From positions 1 through 20,997 of the forward strand of contig JAEZBR010000022.1 of assembly GCA_023426935.1 (NCBI GenBank): a stretch of 20,997 bases of DNA. Reading direction: 5' to 3'. The DNA comes from Bacillota bacterium. Lineage in GTDB: Bacteria; Bacillota_I; Bacilli_A; Erysipelotrichales; Erysipelotrichaceae. Made by a program: the position numbers and the translations under genes. The notes below the pieces were generated by a model. That model worked only from the letters and a program-made list of their open reading frames with translations, was not told where the DNA came from and ran no database searches. How positions within the stretch are numbered: position 1 is the stretch's first letter; every line of letters begins with the position of its first letter. This document shows positions 7,987 through 15,460 of this stretch, one piece after another.

Positions 7987-8439
7987 TTATTCTCCTTTCT
8001 GCTCGGAAGTTTCCGAGGTAATTGGTTCTAACGGCTCCGGGGTCGCCGATTCAACGACAACATCCGGTTCCTTACTCTGTTTTGATTCTTTTTTGATATC
8101 TGTAATACTATGCCAAATCTGCTTCAACATCTCCATAATCTTGGTCAGATTTTCACTGATCTTATCAAAGAATAATTTCAGCTGGGCTTCGCTAGCAGCT
8201 CTTAAGGCTTCAATCGACATCGATACATTAACTAATGCTCGAATAGGTAGTTTCAGCTCGCCTAGATAATCATTGACCATATCCATGCTGTTATTAAGTT
8301 TCTGACCGACTTTGTTAAAGTGTCCGAGCAGAATAATCAGCCTAATGACTAGCCAAATCGCCAAAACTAGCAAGATTATCAGGAGAATCTGGATGATTGC
8401 CTGACCATTAACTGCCATAAAGCTACTGATAGATCCCAT
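7987..8439 (-). CDS. ytxG: YtxG-like DUF948-type membrane protein
   Basis: A 150-residue protein with one strong N-terminal membrane helix (about 14-37), then an amphipathic, probably coiled-coil helical region (about 40-110) and a Ser/Glu/Pro-rich tail. This is the layout of DUF948 proteins such as Bacillus YtxG, and its place after murC and before ytxH-ccpA matches. The likely topology is a membrane anchor with a long helical domain; molecular function is unknown. GAGGTG precedes the ATG, and the gene is first in an operon driven by the cre-flanked promoter. It may form a membrane partner for the YtxH-like protein, to which it is separated by 3 nt. Confidence 0.75.
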   Translation of the reverse strand: MGSISSFMAVNGQAIIQILLIILLVLAIWLVIRLIILLGHFNKVGQKLNNSMDMVNDYLGELKLPIRALVNVSMSIEALRAASEAQLKLFFDKISENLTKIMEMLKQIWHSITDIKKESKQSKEPDVVVESATPEPLEPITSETSEQKGE

Positions 8440-8456
8440 AGTTTCACCTCGTAATT

Positions 8457-8485
8457 ATCTTAACCCACAATGAAAACATTTTCAA
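8457..8485 (-). promoter_or_regulatory. Sigma-A promoter of the ytxG-ytxH-ccpA operon
   Basis: The minus strand has -35 TTGAAA (8480-8485), a 17-bp spacer and -10 TAAGAT (8457-8462), each matching the sigma-A consensus at most positions. Transcription would begin about 8450, just before the GAGGTG ribosome site of ytxG. A cre-like palindrome overlaps the -35 and spacer. Confidence 0.75.
8471..8484. promoter_or_regulatory. cre-like operator overlapping the ccpA operon promoter
   Basis: TGAAAACATTTTCA has perfect 6-bp inverted arms and matches the cre consensus TGWAANCGNTNWCA at 13 of 14 positions; the only difference is CA in place of the central CG. It lies over the -35 and spacer of the ytxG promoter, where binding would repress. 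Likely bound by the CcpA encoded in the same operon. Confidence 0.6.
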
Positions 8486-8492
8486 TAAAAAC

Positions 8493-8506
8493 TGGTAGCG
8501 TTTTCT
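8493..8506. promoter_or_regulatory. Second cre-like site upstream of the ccpA operon promoter
   Basis: The minus strand reads AGAAAACGCTACCA, matching the cre consensus at 12 of 14 positions and keeping the central CG. It is 22 bp centre to centre (about two helical turns) from the promoter-overlapping site, upstream of the -35. Two sites on the same face of the helix would allow cooperative binding. Confidence 0.5.
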
Positions 8507-8528
8507 TATTCACATATTTGTAACAAAA

Positions 8529-9830
8529 TTAAAGATACTTTTTAACTTTTTCTTTGAAAGGATAGATATCTTTAGAACTCATGAAGACATAAACACAGGG
8601 TGCTTCTAAGGCTAATTCCTTAGCGTCTTCTTCAGTCTCTTGATATACTTTACAGTCTTTGATTCGGGAAGAAAGGTATTCGATTGTGATATTAATTCCC
8701 GGTTCAAAATCGTCAATCGAAGTAAAGTCACAGACGCCTACTTTATCGGCGATACTCAGGGCATCCGCGAACTGTTGAGCGAAGTATTTTACCCGCGAGA
8801 CCCGATGCGGTTTAAAGACCGCCACAATCTTTTTGTCCGGCCATCTTTTTCTTGCTGTTTCCAAGGTTGTTTTAACTTCGGTCGGATGATGGGCATAATC
8901 ATCCACGAAAATCGATCCGTGATATTCTTCAATCACGAAACGTCTTTTGACTCCGGTGAAAGTACTCAATCCCGCTTCGATTTCGCTTGGCGTCAATCCC
9001 AGTTCCAGCCCGAAACAAACTACGGCTAAAGAATCATAGACTAAATGGTGTCCGACAAACGGAAAACTAAAATGTCCGACATCTTTACCATTCATTAAAA
9101 CATTATATGAGATATCTTCGGCACTTTCTTTCACGTTAATCGCCTGAATATCATTTCCTGGCTGGAGTCCAAACCAAACAATTTTGGAATTGGGTTTTAA
9201 TAATCGCGCCTGAGAATCGTCTCCGTTAACGAAAGCCATTTTCTTAACCTGACTTAAGAATTGATCATAAGCACTGCGGTAATCTGCTTCGTCCTTGAAA
9301 TAATCGATATGATCGATATCGACATTGGTTACTAAGGCATAGTCAGGATGATAAGCACAGAAATGGCGTCGGTATTCATCCGCTTCCAAAACGAAATATT
9401 TACTGTCTTTCGCCAAATAACCGTCACCATCTCCGATTAAATATCCGGTCGGATAGTAACAGCTTAATAGTGATTTCGTCATCCCGGTCGTTGTCGTTTT
9501 ACCATGGGAACCGGCAACGCCGATGGAGATATATTTCTCGAGCATCATTCCCAAGAAAACATGGTAGCGATAACACTTAACCGTTTTATTACTTAAAGCC
9601 GCTTTTACTTCCGGAAAATCATCCGCGAACGCATTCCCAATGATAACGGTATAATTGTCTTTAATGTTTTGGGGATCGAAAGGTAAAATCTTAATTCCCT
9701 TTTCGATCAATGGTTTTTCCGTAAAGAAATGTTTATCTAAATCCGAACCCATAACCTGATTGCCTTCGTCAAATAAAATCTCGGCCAAGGCAGCCATTCC
9801 GGTTCCTTTGATTCCAATAAAATAGTACAT
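8529..9830 (-). CDS. murC: UDP-N-acetylmuramate--L-alanine ligase
   Basis: Cytosolic ATP-dependent ligase that adds L-alanine to UDP-MurNAc, the first amino acid of the peptidoglycan stem. It has 433 residues, normal for MurC. The N-terminal UDP-binding domain opens with YYFIGIKGTGM (a GxGxxG-type loop), the ATP loop GSHGKTTTT spans 107-115, and a Mur-ligase C-terminal domain follows, with DDYAHHP at about 311-317. The start codon overlaps the upstream stop in the string TAATG (1-nt overlap), implying translational coupling with the SP[IM]YG-motif gene. No terminator is seen after the stop, so reading into ytxG is possible. Confidence 0.97.
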   Translation of the reverse strand: MYYFIGIKGTGMAALAEILFDEGNQVMGSDLDKHFFTEKPLIEKGIKILPFDPQNIKDNYTVIIGNAFADDFPEVKAALSNKTVKCYRYHVFLGMMLEKYISIGVAGSHGKTTTTGMTKSLLSCYYPTGYLIGDGDGYLAKDSKYFVLEADEYRRHFCAYHPDYALVTNVDIDHIDYFKDEADYRSAYDQFLSQVKKMAFVNGDDSQARLLKPNSKIVWFGLQPGNDIQAINVKESAEDISYNVLMNGKDVGHFSFPFVGHHLVYDSLAVVCFGLELGLTPSEIEAGLSTFTGVKRRFVIEEYHGSIFVDDYAHHPTEVKTTLETARKRWPDKKIVAVFKPHRVSRVKYFAQQFADALSIADKVGVCDFTSIDDFEPGINITIEYLSSRIKDCKVYQETEEDAKELALEAPCVYVFMSSKDIYPFKEKVKKYL

Positions 9831-10426
9831 TACTGTTCCTCATCATCGAACATGCTGAAATTTTCAGTATGTTCGGGATCTTTCTTTTCCGGTTCCAGAT
9901 AGGTCTTCGTCGGTTTATCCTGGCTTAATTCGGCCTTTCCTTTTTCTAATAAATCAGGAACGCCTAAATCCGCGATTTCTTTAGGCAGCGGTTGGTTCTT
10001 ATTGTCATCGACCGGTCCATACATCGGTGAAAGGATGGTTCCTAACGGACTGATATAGCTCGAATTGTTTACTTTAGCTACCGGGGGCAAAGGCTGATTC
10101 TCCTGCCCGTCGGATTGGACACCATAAATCGGTGAAATAACCTGAGTAAACTTATACGGGGTTTCTTTCTTTTCAACTTTGACTTCCGGTTTTTCCAAAG
10201 GCTTATTGTTCGGTAAAGTCACAAAGTCGGACTTAGTCTCTGCCGCCGGTTTAAGCGGCTCGGACTTTAAAGTTTCCTTACTTAAATTTATATCTTTAAA
10301 AGGAATATCCGGAGCGACCGGATATTTATGAACCTTAGGTTCTTCAATCTCTTCGTCATCATCATAAAAGACAATATGTTTGATCCCGTTGCCGAAATTC
10401 TTGAAAGCTTTTTTAATTTTTCCCAT
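9830..10426 (-). CDS. Disordered protein with duplicated SP[IM]YG...NQPLP motif, upstream of murC
   Basis: I chose the ATG at 10424-10426 (198 aa): the longer frame's GTG at 10436-10438 lies inside the AAAGGTGG ribosome site. The N-terminus is a short basic amphipathic helix (MGKIKKAFKNFGNGIKHIVF) followed by an acidic patch (YDDDEEIEE), a layout seen in membrane-binding division proteins. The rest is Pro/Lys/Glu-rich and probably disordered. Two matching motifs stand out: SPIYGVQSDGQENQPLP (98-114) and SPMYGPVDDNKNQPLP (133-148), with a related ISPLG at 125-129. I recall an SPIYG-like motif in the N-terminal linker of SftA, which Bacillus carries upstream of murC, but I could not check. No catalytic domain. 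A peptide scaffold or partner of the division or wall machinery is an inference. Confidence 0.75.
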   Translation of the reverse strand: MGKIKKAFKNFGNGIKHIVFYDDDEEIEEPKVHKYPVAPDIPFKDINLSKETLKSEPLKPAAETKSDFVTLPNNKPLEKPEVKVEKKETPYKFTQVISPIYGVQSDGQENQPLPPVAKVNNSSYISPLGTILSPMYGPVDDNKNQPLPKEIADLGVPDLLEKGKAELSQDKPTKTYLEPEKKDPEHTENFSMFDDEEQ

Positions 10427-10440
10427 GGTTACACCCACCT

Positions 10441-11109
10441 TTAATTAGAACTATCGGAGATCATATCCTGTAAACTTCCGTTTTCGGGATAGGTCTTTTG
10501 AAAAATATCGAGCGTCTCTTTCTTATAATTGATCAACTCTTTCTTAGAATAAGTGCTAATAATCTTCTCTTCATCGACCCTACAGGTTCTTAAAATTGAC
10601 ATCATCTTTCTGATTACATCTAATACATCCCCGCGTCCGGTCTTTCCAACCATGATGAGATTTGAGGTCTGCAACAAGATTCCATACTCATTGTCACTAA
10701 CCCGATACAAACGGTATCGAAAATCCTTGATAATACCGCTGCCTGATAAGAAACTTCCGGTTACCTCATCGATTTGGTTAGGAAACGCATCGATGTCGCG
10801 AAAATCCTGCTCATTGGTGCCGCCCCCGTAGTACTTAGTAGTGATAACCGAACTGACATCGATATTCAAGACAACTTCGTAGCCATCGATTTTAAAAACA
10901 GAATTACTTTTATTGCCGGAAATACGACCGATCGATGGTTCCAGATAATAACTAATCAGACCTTTATTAATATTGACTGAAGAACAGATTTCGGCGGTTA
11001 CCGCATCATCCAGTTGTTTTGAAGCCAGTTCTTTGACATTGCTTCTCGTAACACTGCATCCGGCTAATAAGAAGGAAATTCCAATGATTAACCAGAATTT
11101 TTTCCTCAT
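10441..11109 (-). CDS. Lipoprotein of unknown function (trmB-murC operon)
   Basis: A predicted 222-residue lipoprotein. The start used is the ATG overlapping the trmB stop as ATGA (11106-11109), preceded by AAAGGAGGAG; a 7-codon longer frame would begin inside trmB and run through the ribosome site. The signal peptide MRKKFWLIIGISFLLAGC has its lipobox Cys at 18. The mature part is alpha/beta in character with a Gly-rich stretch (YYGGGTNEQ at about 93-101) and a Lys/Glu-rich C-terminus. I recognise no family. Translational coupling to trmB and the following wall genes suggests an envelope role, but this is context only. Confidence 0.75.
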   Translation of the reverse strand: MRKKFWLIIGISFLLAGCSVTRSNVKELASKQLDDAVTAEICSSVNINKGLISYYLEPSIGRISGNKSNSVFKIDGYEVVLNIDVSSVITTKYYGGGTNEQDFRDIDAFPNQIDEVTGSFLSGSGIIKDFRYRLYRVSDNEYGILLQTSNLIMVGKTGRGDVLDVIRKMMSILRTCRVDEEKIISTYSKKELINYKKETLDIFQKTYPENGSLQDMISDSSN

Positions 11110-11744
11110 TCCTTCTCCTCCTTTACCCAAATTGCCCGATAGATTGGTAATCCGGCATCGATGAAATCCTGCTCATATTCAGTGATCACATCTTCAGGAT
11201 GTGGTTTACTACGATAGTTATCATCCTTGGCTTCTAAACTAAATCCGGAAGTTAAACTTTCTAGGGAATACTCGAAAAGACTACGTTTATCAGTCTTTTG
11301 AATAATTATACCCTTTTGACTTAACAATGCATGATATTTATCGCGAAACTGATCAGAGGTCAGTCTACGTTTAGTATGACCTTTCTTAGGCCAGGGATCG
11401 GAAAAGTTCAAATGAATGATATCGATTTCCCCCGGGGCAAACCATTGATCAATCAAGGTCGCATCACCCACGATTAAACGCATATTCGCTGTCGGTTCCA
11501 GACATTTCTTTAAACCCATCGCCGCCGCATCTGCACTTCTTTCAATCGCCACAAAACCTTCTTCGGGATATAGTTTACTCATACCGATCCAATATGCCCC
11601 TTTTCCAGAGCCAATCTCCACATGCAATACTTTAACACCCAGGGTTTTCTTCCAAAGCCCTTTAAGTTTTTCTGGATCACTAACAACTACTTCATCCCGT
11701 TCCGCAATATATGGACGAGCCCATTTCTTTTTCCGCATCCGCAT
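11106..11744 (-). CDS. trmB: tRNA (guanine-N7)-methyltransferase TrmB
   Basis: SAM-dependent enzyme that makes m7G46 in the variable loop of tRNAs. It has 212 residues, normal for the family. Motifs: the SAM loop EIGSGKG (43-49) and the TrmB signature SDPWPKKGHTKRR (115-127), including the conserved Asp in DPWP. The N-terminus MRMRKKKWA resembles the Bacillus protein. GAGGG lies about 8 nt before the ATG and an extended -10 promoter is upstream. The stop overlaps the start of the following lipoprotein as ATGA. Confidence 0.96.
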   Translation of the reverse strand: MRMRKKKWARPYIAERDEVVVSDPEKLKGLWKKTLGVKVLHVEIGSGKGAYWIGMSKLYPEEGFVAIERSADAAAMGLKKCLEPTANMRLIVGDATLIDQWFAPGEIDIIHLNFSDPWPKKGHTKRRLTSDQFRDKYHALLSQKGIIIQKTDKRSLFEYSLESLTSGFSLEAKDDNYRSKPHPEDVITEYEQDFIDAGLPIYRAIWVKEEKE

Positions 11745-11768
11745 TTTCGGAACCCTCTTTTCGTCATT

Positions 11769-11777
11769 ATTTTAACA
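11769..11777 (-). promoter_or_regulatory. Extended -10 promoter for trmB operon
   Basis: The minus strand reads TGTTAAAAT, a TGn extension followed by TAAAAT, about 25 nt before the trmB ATG. The -35 region is poor (TTTTGT at 17 bp). It lies between the pnp terminator and trmB, which is where a new promoter is expected. Confidence 0.5.
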
Positions 11778-11802
11778 TATCGAACGCCTTAACAAAAGTG
11801 GA

Positions 11803-11834
11803 CAAAAAAGCATCACCCTAAATGAGTGATGCTT
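11803..11834 (-). terminator. pnp terminator
   Basis: On the minus strand AGCATCAC pairs with GTGATGCT (plus 11826-11833 and 11809-11816) around a 9-nt loop and is followed by a run of T. It sits 6 nt past the pnp stop, so pnp and trmB are separate units. Confidence 0.9.
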
Positions 11835-11840
11835 GAGATT

Positions 11841-14012
11841 TTAGTGATGCGAATTAAACGAATGGTGACTTACCGGTTTCTTCGCCGGTTCCACATAACC
11901 TTCCGGTTTATCTAACAATTCCTTACGGGAAACATCGACGCGGCCTTTCTCGTCGATTCCGATAACTTTAACCTTGACCATCTGACCAAGTTTCAGGACA
12001 TCGGAAGGTTTCTCAACTCTTTCGTAGGCAATCTTGGAGACATGTAACAAGGCGTCCGTCCCCGGGAATAGATTGACGAAGGCTCCGTAAGCTTCCAAAC
12101 GGACAACTTTACCTTCATAAACTTCTCCGACTTTAGCTTCTTTGGTCAAAGCTTCAATTTGACCAACCGCTTTATCAACCATCGCCTGATTCTGGTGATA
12201 GATCATGATCCGGCCGCTATTGTCATCGTCGATGTCGATCTTGACATTGTCACAGTCTTCAATAATCTTGTTGATAACTTTACCACCGGTTCCGATAACA
12301 TCCCTAATCTTATCCGGATTGATATAGATTAGTTTGAATTTCGGAGCGAATTCGGATACCTGCGGTCTAGGCGCCGGAATCGTTTGTTCAATTACGTCCA
12401 GAATCTGCATTCTGGCCACATGAGCCTGCGCTAACGCTTCCGATAAGATCTGTCGGCTTACGCCATCGATTTTAATATCCATCTGTAAAGCACAGATTCC
12501 TTTACGCGTTCCGGCAACTTTGAAATCCATATCACCGAAATGGTCTTCCATACCTTGAATATCAGTAAGAATCGTATATTTATCTTCGCCTTTGATTAAG
12601 CCCATCGCAATACCGGCAATCGGAGCTTTGATCGGTACGCCTGCGGCCATCAAAGCCATGCAGGAAGCACAGATACTGGCTTGAGAACTGGAACCGTTGG
12701 ATTCCATAACTTCGGCAACGACTCGGATACAATACGGGAAGGTTTCAAGATCCGGCAATACCTGTTTCAAAGCCTTTTCACCTAAAGCACCATGTCCGAT
12801 TTCACGACGTCCCGGATTACCCATCCGACCGGTCTCACCGACACAGTACGGCGGGAAGTTATACTGATGCATAAAACTACGTTCGGTATTTGGGGTAACA
12901 TCCTCGATAATCTGATTGTCACTTAGCGAACTTAAGGTACAGACGGATAAGACCTGCGTCTCACCTCTAGTAAACAACGCAGAACCATGGACCCGCGGTA
13001 AAACATCGACTCTGGCGGATAACGGACGAATCTCATCGACCTTACGACCATCTGGACGAATCTTATCCTCGACAATCAAACGTCTGACTTCGCCGGCTTC
13101 AATCTGGGTACAAACTTCCTTCGTCTGTTTAATGGCTTTATTCTTCTCGGCATCGCTAGCGAATTGTTCTTGGGAAATATATTCGACAGCTTTGGCCGTG
13201 ATCTCATCGATCTTATTATAACGTTCCAGTTTTTCATGGATTGAAACCGCCGCTTCAATATCTTTCTTCGCAAATTTTTCGATTTTTTCTCTTAATTCGG
13301 TCGGCACTTCATATAAGGTGACTGCCATCTTGGGCTTGCCAACTTTGGCAATGATTTCTTCTTCAAAGGCGCATAATTTCTTAATGGCCTCATGTCCGAA
13401 CATCAGGGCTTCGACCATATCCTCTTCGGATACTTCTTTCGCTCCGCATTCGACCATGTTAATCGCATCTTTGGTCCCCGCAACCGTTAAGGAAATATCA
13501 CTTTTAGCGGCTTGTTCAATGCTCGGGTTAATTACGAATTGACCATCTACTCTTCCGACAATTACGCCGGCGATTGGTCCGTTGAACGGAATATCGGAGA
13601 TACATAATGATAATGATGCCCCGAACATCGCCGCCATCTCAACCGGAATATCATAGTTAACGGATAATGCCGTGTTAACGACCTGAACTTCGTTGCGGAA
13701 TCCTTCCGCGAATAACGGTCTGATCGGACGATCGATCATTCTCGCCGTCAAGGTCGCATGTTCAGTCGGTCTGCCTTCTCTTCTTAAGAATCCTCCGGGA
13801 ATCTTCCCAACGGAATACATCTTCTCTTCAAAGGAAACGGTCAACGGAAAGAAATCCTGATCCTTCGCTTCCTTACTTGCCGTCGCTGCGGATAATACAA
13901 CCGTATCCTCGTAACGAACGACGACCGCTCCCGCGGCCTGTTTGGCTATTTCACCGGTCTCTACTGTTAAGTTTCGGCCATAGAAATCCAAACTAAATGT
14001 CTCTTTTGCCAT
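11841..14012 (-). CDS. pnp: Polynucleotide phosphorylase
   Basis: A 723-residue 3'-5' exoribonuclease that degrades RNA by phosphorolysis, usually as a trimer and often with other degradosome proteins. Two RNase PH-like domains cover roughly residues 1-230 and 310-530; the second contains the catalytic signature GMEDHFGDMDFK with acidic residues. A KH domain follows at about 555-610 (GTGGK loop), then an S1 domain at about 620-690 (GxVVRLEAYGAFVNLFPGTDALLHVS). The C-terminus has a His/Ser-rich tail (HHSFNSHH). The ATG is preceded by GAGGTG and by a promoter. It is downstream of prsW, not directly adjacent to rpsO. Confidence 0.98.
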   Translation of the reverse strand: MAKETFSLDFYGRNLTVETGEIAKQAAGAVVVRYEDTVVLSAATASKEAKDQDFFPLTVSFEEKMYSVGKIPGGFLRREGRPTEHATLTARMIDRPIRPLFAEGFRNEVQVVNTALSVNYDIPVEMAAMFGASLSLCISDIPFNGPIAGVIVGRVDGQFVINPSIEQAAKSDISLTVAGTKDAINMVECGAKEVSEEDMVEALMFGHEAIKKLCAFEEEIIAKVGKPKMAVTLYEVPTELREKIEKFAKKDIEAAVSIHEKLERYNKIDEITAKAVEYISQEQFASDAEKNKAIKQTKEVCTQIEAGEVRRLIVEDKIRPDGRKVDEIRPLSARVDVLPRVHGSALFTRGETQVLSVCTLSSLSDNQIIEDVTPNTERSFMHQYNFPPYCVGETGRMGNPGRREIGHGALGEKALKQVLPDLETFPYCIRVVAEVMESNGSSSQASICASCMALMAAGVPIKAPIAGIAMGLIKGEDKYTILTDIQGMEDHFGDMDFKVAGTRKGICALQMDIKIDGVSRQILSEALAQAHVARMQILDVIEQTIPAPRPQVSEFAPKFKLIYINPDKIRDVIGTGGKVINKIIEDCDNVKIDIDDDNSGRIMIYHQNQAMVDKAVGQIEALTKEAKVGEVYEGKVVRLEAYGAFVNLFPGTDALLHVSKIAYERVEKPSDVLKLGQMVKVKVIGIDEKGRVDVSRKELLDKPEGYVEPAKKPVSHHSFNSHH

Positions 14013-14038
14013 CTTTCACCTCATGTTTTTACTGACTA

Positions 14039-14066
14039 ATTGTAACACTTTTAACTGCCAAGACAA
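14039..14066 (-). promoter_or_regulatory. pnp promoter
   Basis: The minus strand has -35 TTGTCT (14061-14066), a 16-bp spacer and -10 TACAAT (14039-14044). It lies between the prsW terminator and pnp, indicating independent pnp transcription. Confidence 0.55.
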
Positions 14067-14086
14067 CGAATATACGATAATCGCCT

Positions 14087-14122
14087 AAATAAAAACGGAA
14101 CGATTGTAAGATCTTTCCGTTT
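14087..14122 (-). terminator. prsW terminator
   Basis: AAACGGAA and TTCCGTTT arms (minus; plus 14115-14122 and 14093-14100) enclose a 14-nt loop, followed by a T-rich stretch. The stem starts a few bases beyond the prsW stop at 14130. Confidence 0.8.
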
Positions 14123-14129
14123 ATGTTCT

Positions 14130-14843
14130 TTAAATTGGTCGGTCATTCTTGGCAACGTGTCGAATCATAATGAAGACCGTGATATACATGATAATAATGA
14201 AGATGATGAAATATAGATTGGAAGTGCTGGTATTTATCATCGCACAGGAATCATAGAAGCCGTGCAATAAAACCGCACTTAGATAGGAGAAGACTAAACT
14301 TACTTTCGATTGGACGGTGTTGCCCTGATCGGCCTTCAACTTAGCGTATCCATAACAGGTTCCCATGAATACCGAGAAACTCAAATGTCCGGGAATCGCC
14401 AATAACGCTCTAGTTGGCGCAACAGCCAAACCATACCCCAAGACATATTCCAAATTTTCGATGGCCGCAAAGCCTAATGAAACGGAGACCGCATAGACGA
14501 TCCCGTCGAACCGGAAGTTGAAATTCGGATCGTTCCAAGTTCTTTTATAGAGGAACAGGAATTTAAAACCTTCTTCCACGACCGCAACCACTAAGAACGC
14601 TAACACGATGGAATAGTTCTCACTGGTTTCGGAAATAAAATTCGGTAAGATACTTTCACCGATCAGTTCGGGAATAAAGGAACAGACAGCGGCCAAGATT
14701 CCATATTTCAACAAGGAAAAGATTAATCCTAATGGTTCTTGCTCGACTTTATCCTGGCGATAAACAAATACTAATAAGATTACTGCCGGTAATACTGCGG
14801 CAATAAAGTAGATCCATAGAATTCCTGAGAAGAAAGTAAACAT
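14130..14843 (-). CDS. prsW: PrsW-family intramembrane metalloprotease
   Basis: A 237-residue membrane protein with several hydrophobic helices. The four PrsW-type motifs are all present: EEGFK (90-94, EExxK), an EN pair in AAIENLEYV (Glu129), GHLSF (His153) and HGFYD (194-198). In Bacillus, PrsW makes the first cut in anti-sigma factor RsiW in response to envelope stress. Here no sigma or anti-sigma gene is nearby, so the substrate is unknown. GGGGTG precedes the ATG. It sits between an FMN-domain lipoprotein and pnp with its own terminator. CPBP-family proteases share related motifs but the HGFYD and GH motifs fit PrsW better. Confidence 0.88.
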   Translation of the reverse strand: MFTFFSGILWIYFIAAVLPAVILLVFVYRQDKVEQEPLGLIFSLLKYGILAAVCSFIPELIGESILPNFISETSENYSIVLAFLVVAVVEEGFKFLFLYKRTWNDPNFNFRFDGIVYAVSVSLGFAAIENLEYVLGYGLAVAPTRALLAIPGHLSFSVFMGTCYGYAKLKADQGNTVQSKVSLVFSYLSAVLLHGFYDSCAMINTSTSNLYFIIFIIIMYITVFIMIRHVAKNDRPI

Positions 14844-14863
14844 AAAATCACCCCGCTGAAGTT

Positions 14864-14891
14864 ATTATGTCACCTTTTTTTCTAGAAAAAA
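14864..14891 (-). promoter_or_regulatory. Candidate prsW promoter with 16-bp palindrome
   Basis: A -10-like CATAAT (plus 14864-14869) lies about 20 nt before the prsW ATG. Just upstream, TTTTTTCTAGAAAAAA (14876-14891) is a perfect 16-bp palindrome covering the expected -35 and spacer. It may be an operator or simply an AT-rich tract; no good -35 is seen. Confidence 0.35.
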
Positions 14892-14922
14892 GAGTATAGA
14901 CACAACATTTTTGGCTCGATGT

Positions 14923-14945
14923 AAAAAGACGGTCTCCCGTCTTTT
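14923..14945 (-). terminator. Terminator of the FMN-domain lipoprotein gene
   Basis: AAAAGACGG pairs with CCGTCTTTT (14924-14932 and 14937-14945) around a TCTC loop; the minus strand ends in a T-run. The stem overlaps the lipoprotein stop codon. Confidence 0.85.
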
Positions 14946-15447
14946 ATAAAGTTGCTTTATTAAGGGCTTTACGGACGGCATCAATCAACCCGTTACCCGT
15001 AACCGTCGCACTGGTCATCAGATCCGTTGAGACGGTCAAATTCTGCTGCGATAAGATCGTATTAACGATCGTATCCATCGTCCCCAAGACTTCGATTGTG
15101 GTTTCCGTCGACGCAATCGGCATATCCGCATCCGATCCGGGATTATTATCCCCGGTAGTAGGATCCTGGGTATTATTCTCGTTAGTTTCAGTCTTCTTTA
15201 CTAAGATATAATTCGCCTCGTTGGATTGTTCAATCGTGATACTTTTAATCTGGGCTTCACTGACCGTTACCTTAACTTTGATGTTCCCGTTATAACCGGT
15301 ACCGGTTCCTTCATAAGTTCCCGGATTGTAAATAAACTTGGTCGTTTCCGCCGTCTTCGTAACCGGTTCGACGTAAACATCTTTCGCTTCCTGATTCAAA
15401 CATCCGCTAAGTAATAATACTAAGCAAATCGTCAGTACTTTTTTCAA
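14944..15447 (-). CDS. FMN-binding-domain lipoprotein
   Basis: A 167-residue predicted lipoprotein. The start is TTG, placed by a strong AAGGAGGG 6 nt upstream (minus; plus 15454-15461). The signal peptide MKKVLTICLVLLLSGC has its lipobox Cys at 16. The mature part has a FMN_bind-like start (YEGTGTGYNGNIKVKVTV, about 45-62) and end (DLMTSATVTGNGLIDAVRKA, about 142-161). FMN_bind proteins usually carry SGATxTS there; here the site reads TSATVTG (145-151), so covalent flavinylation at Thr148 is possible but the motif is altered. A 25-residue Asn/Asp/Thr-rich insertion (about 85-109) interrupts the domain. Such proteins act in extracytosolic electron transfer; I see no flavin transferase gene nearby. 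Confidence 0.72.
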   Translation of the reverse strand: MKKVLTICLVLLLSGCLNQEAKDVYVEPVTKTAETTKFIYNPGTYEGTGTGYNGNIKVKVTVSEAQIKSITIEQSNEANYILVKKTETNENNTQDPTTGDNNPGSDADMPIASTETTIEVLGTMDTIVNTILSQQNLTVSTDLMTSATVTGNGLIDAVRKALNKATL

Positions 15448-15460
15448 GTTTAACCCTCCT

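Noticed and set aside
8640..9029. Plus-strand 129-codon frame opposite murC
   Set aside because: Shadow of murC; no family resemblance.
10427..10438. GTG start 4 codons upstream for the SP[IM]YG protein
   Set aside because: The GTG lies within the AAAGGTGG ribosome site that serves the ATG at 10426.
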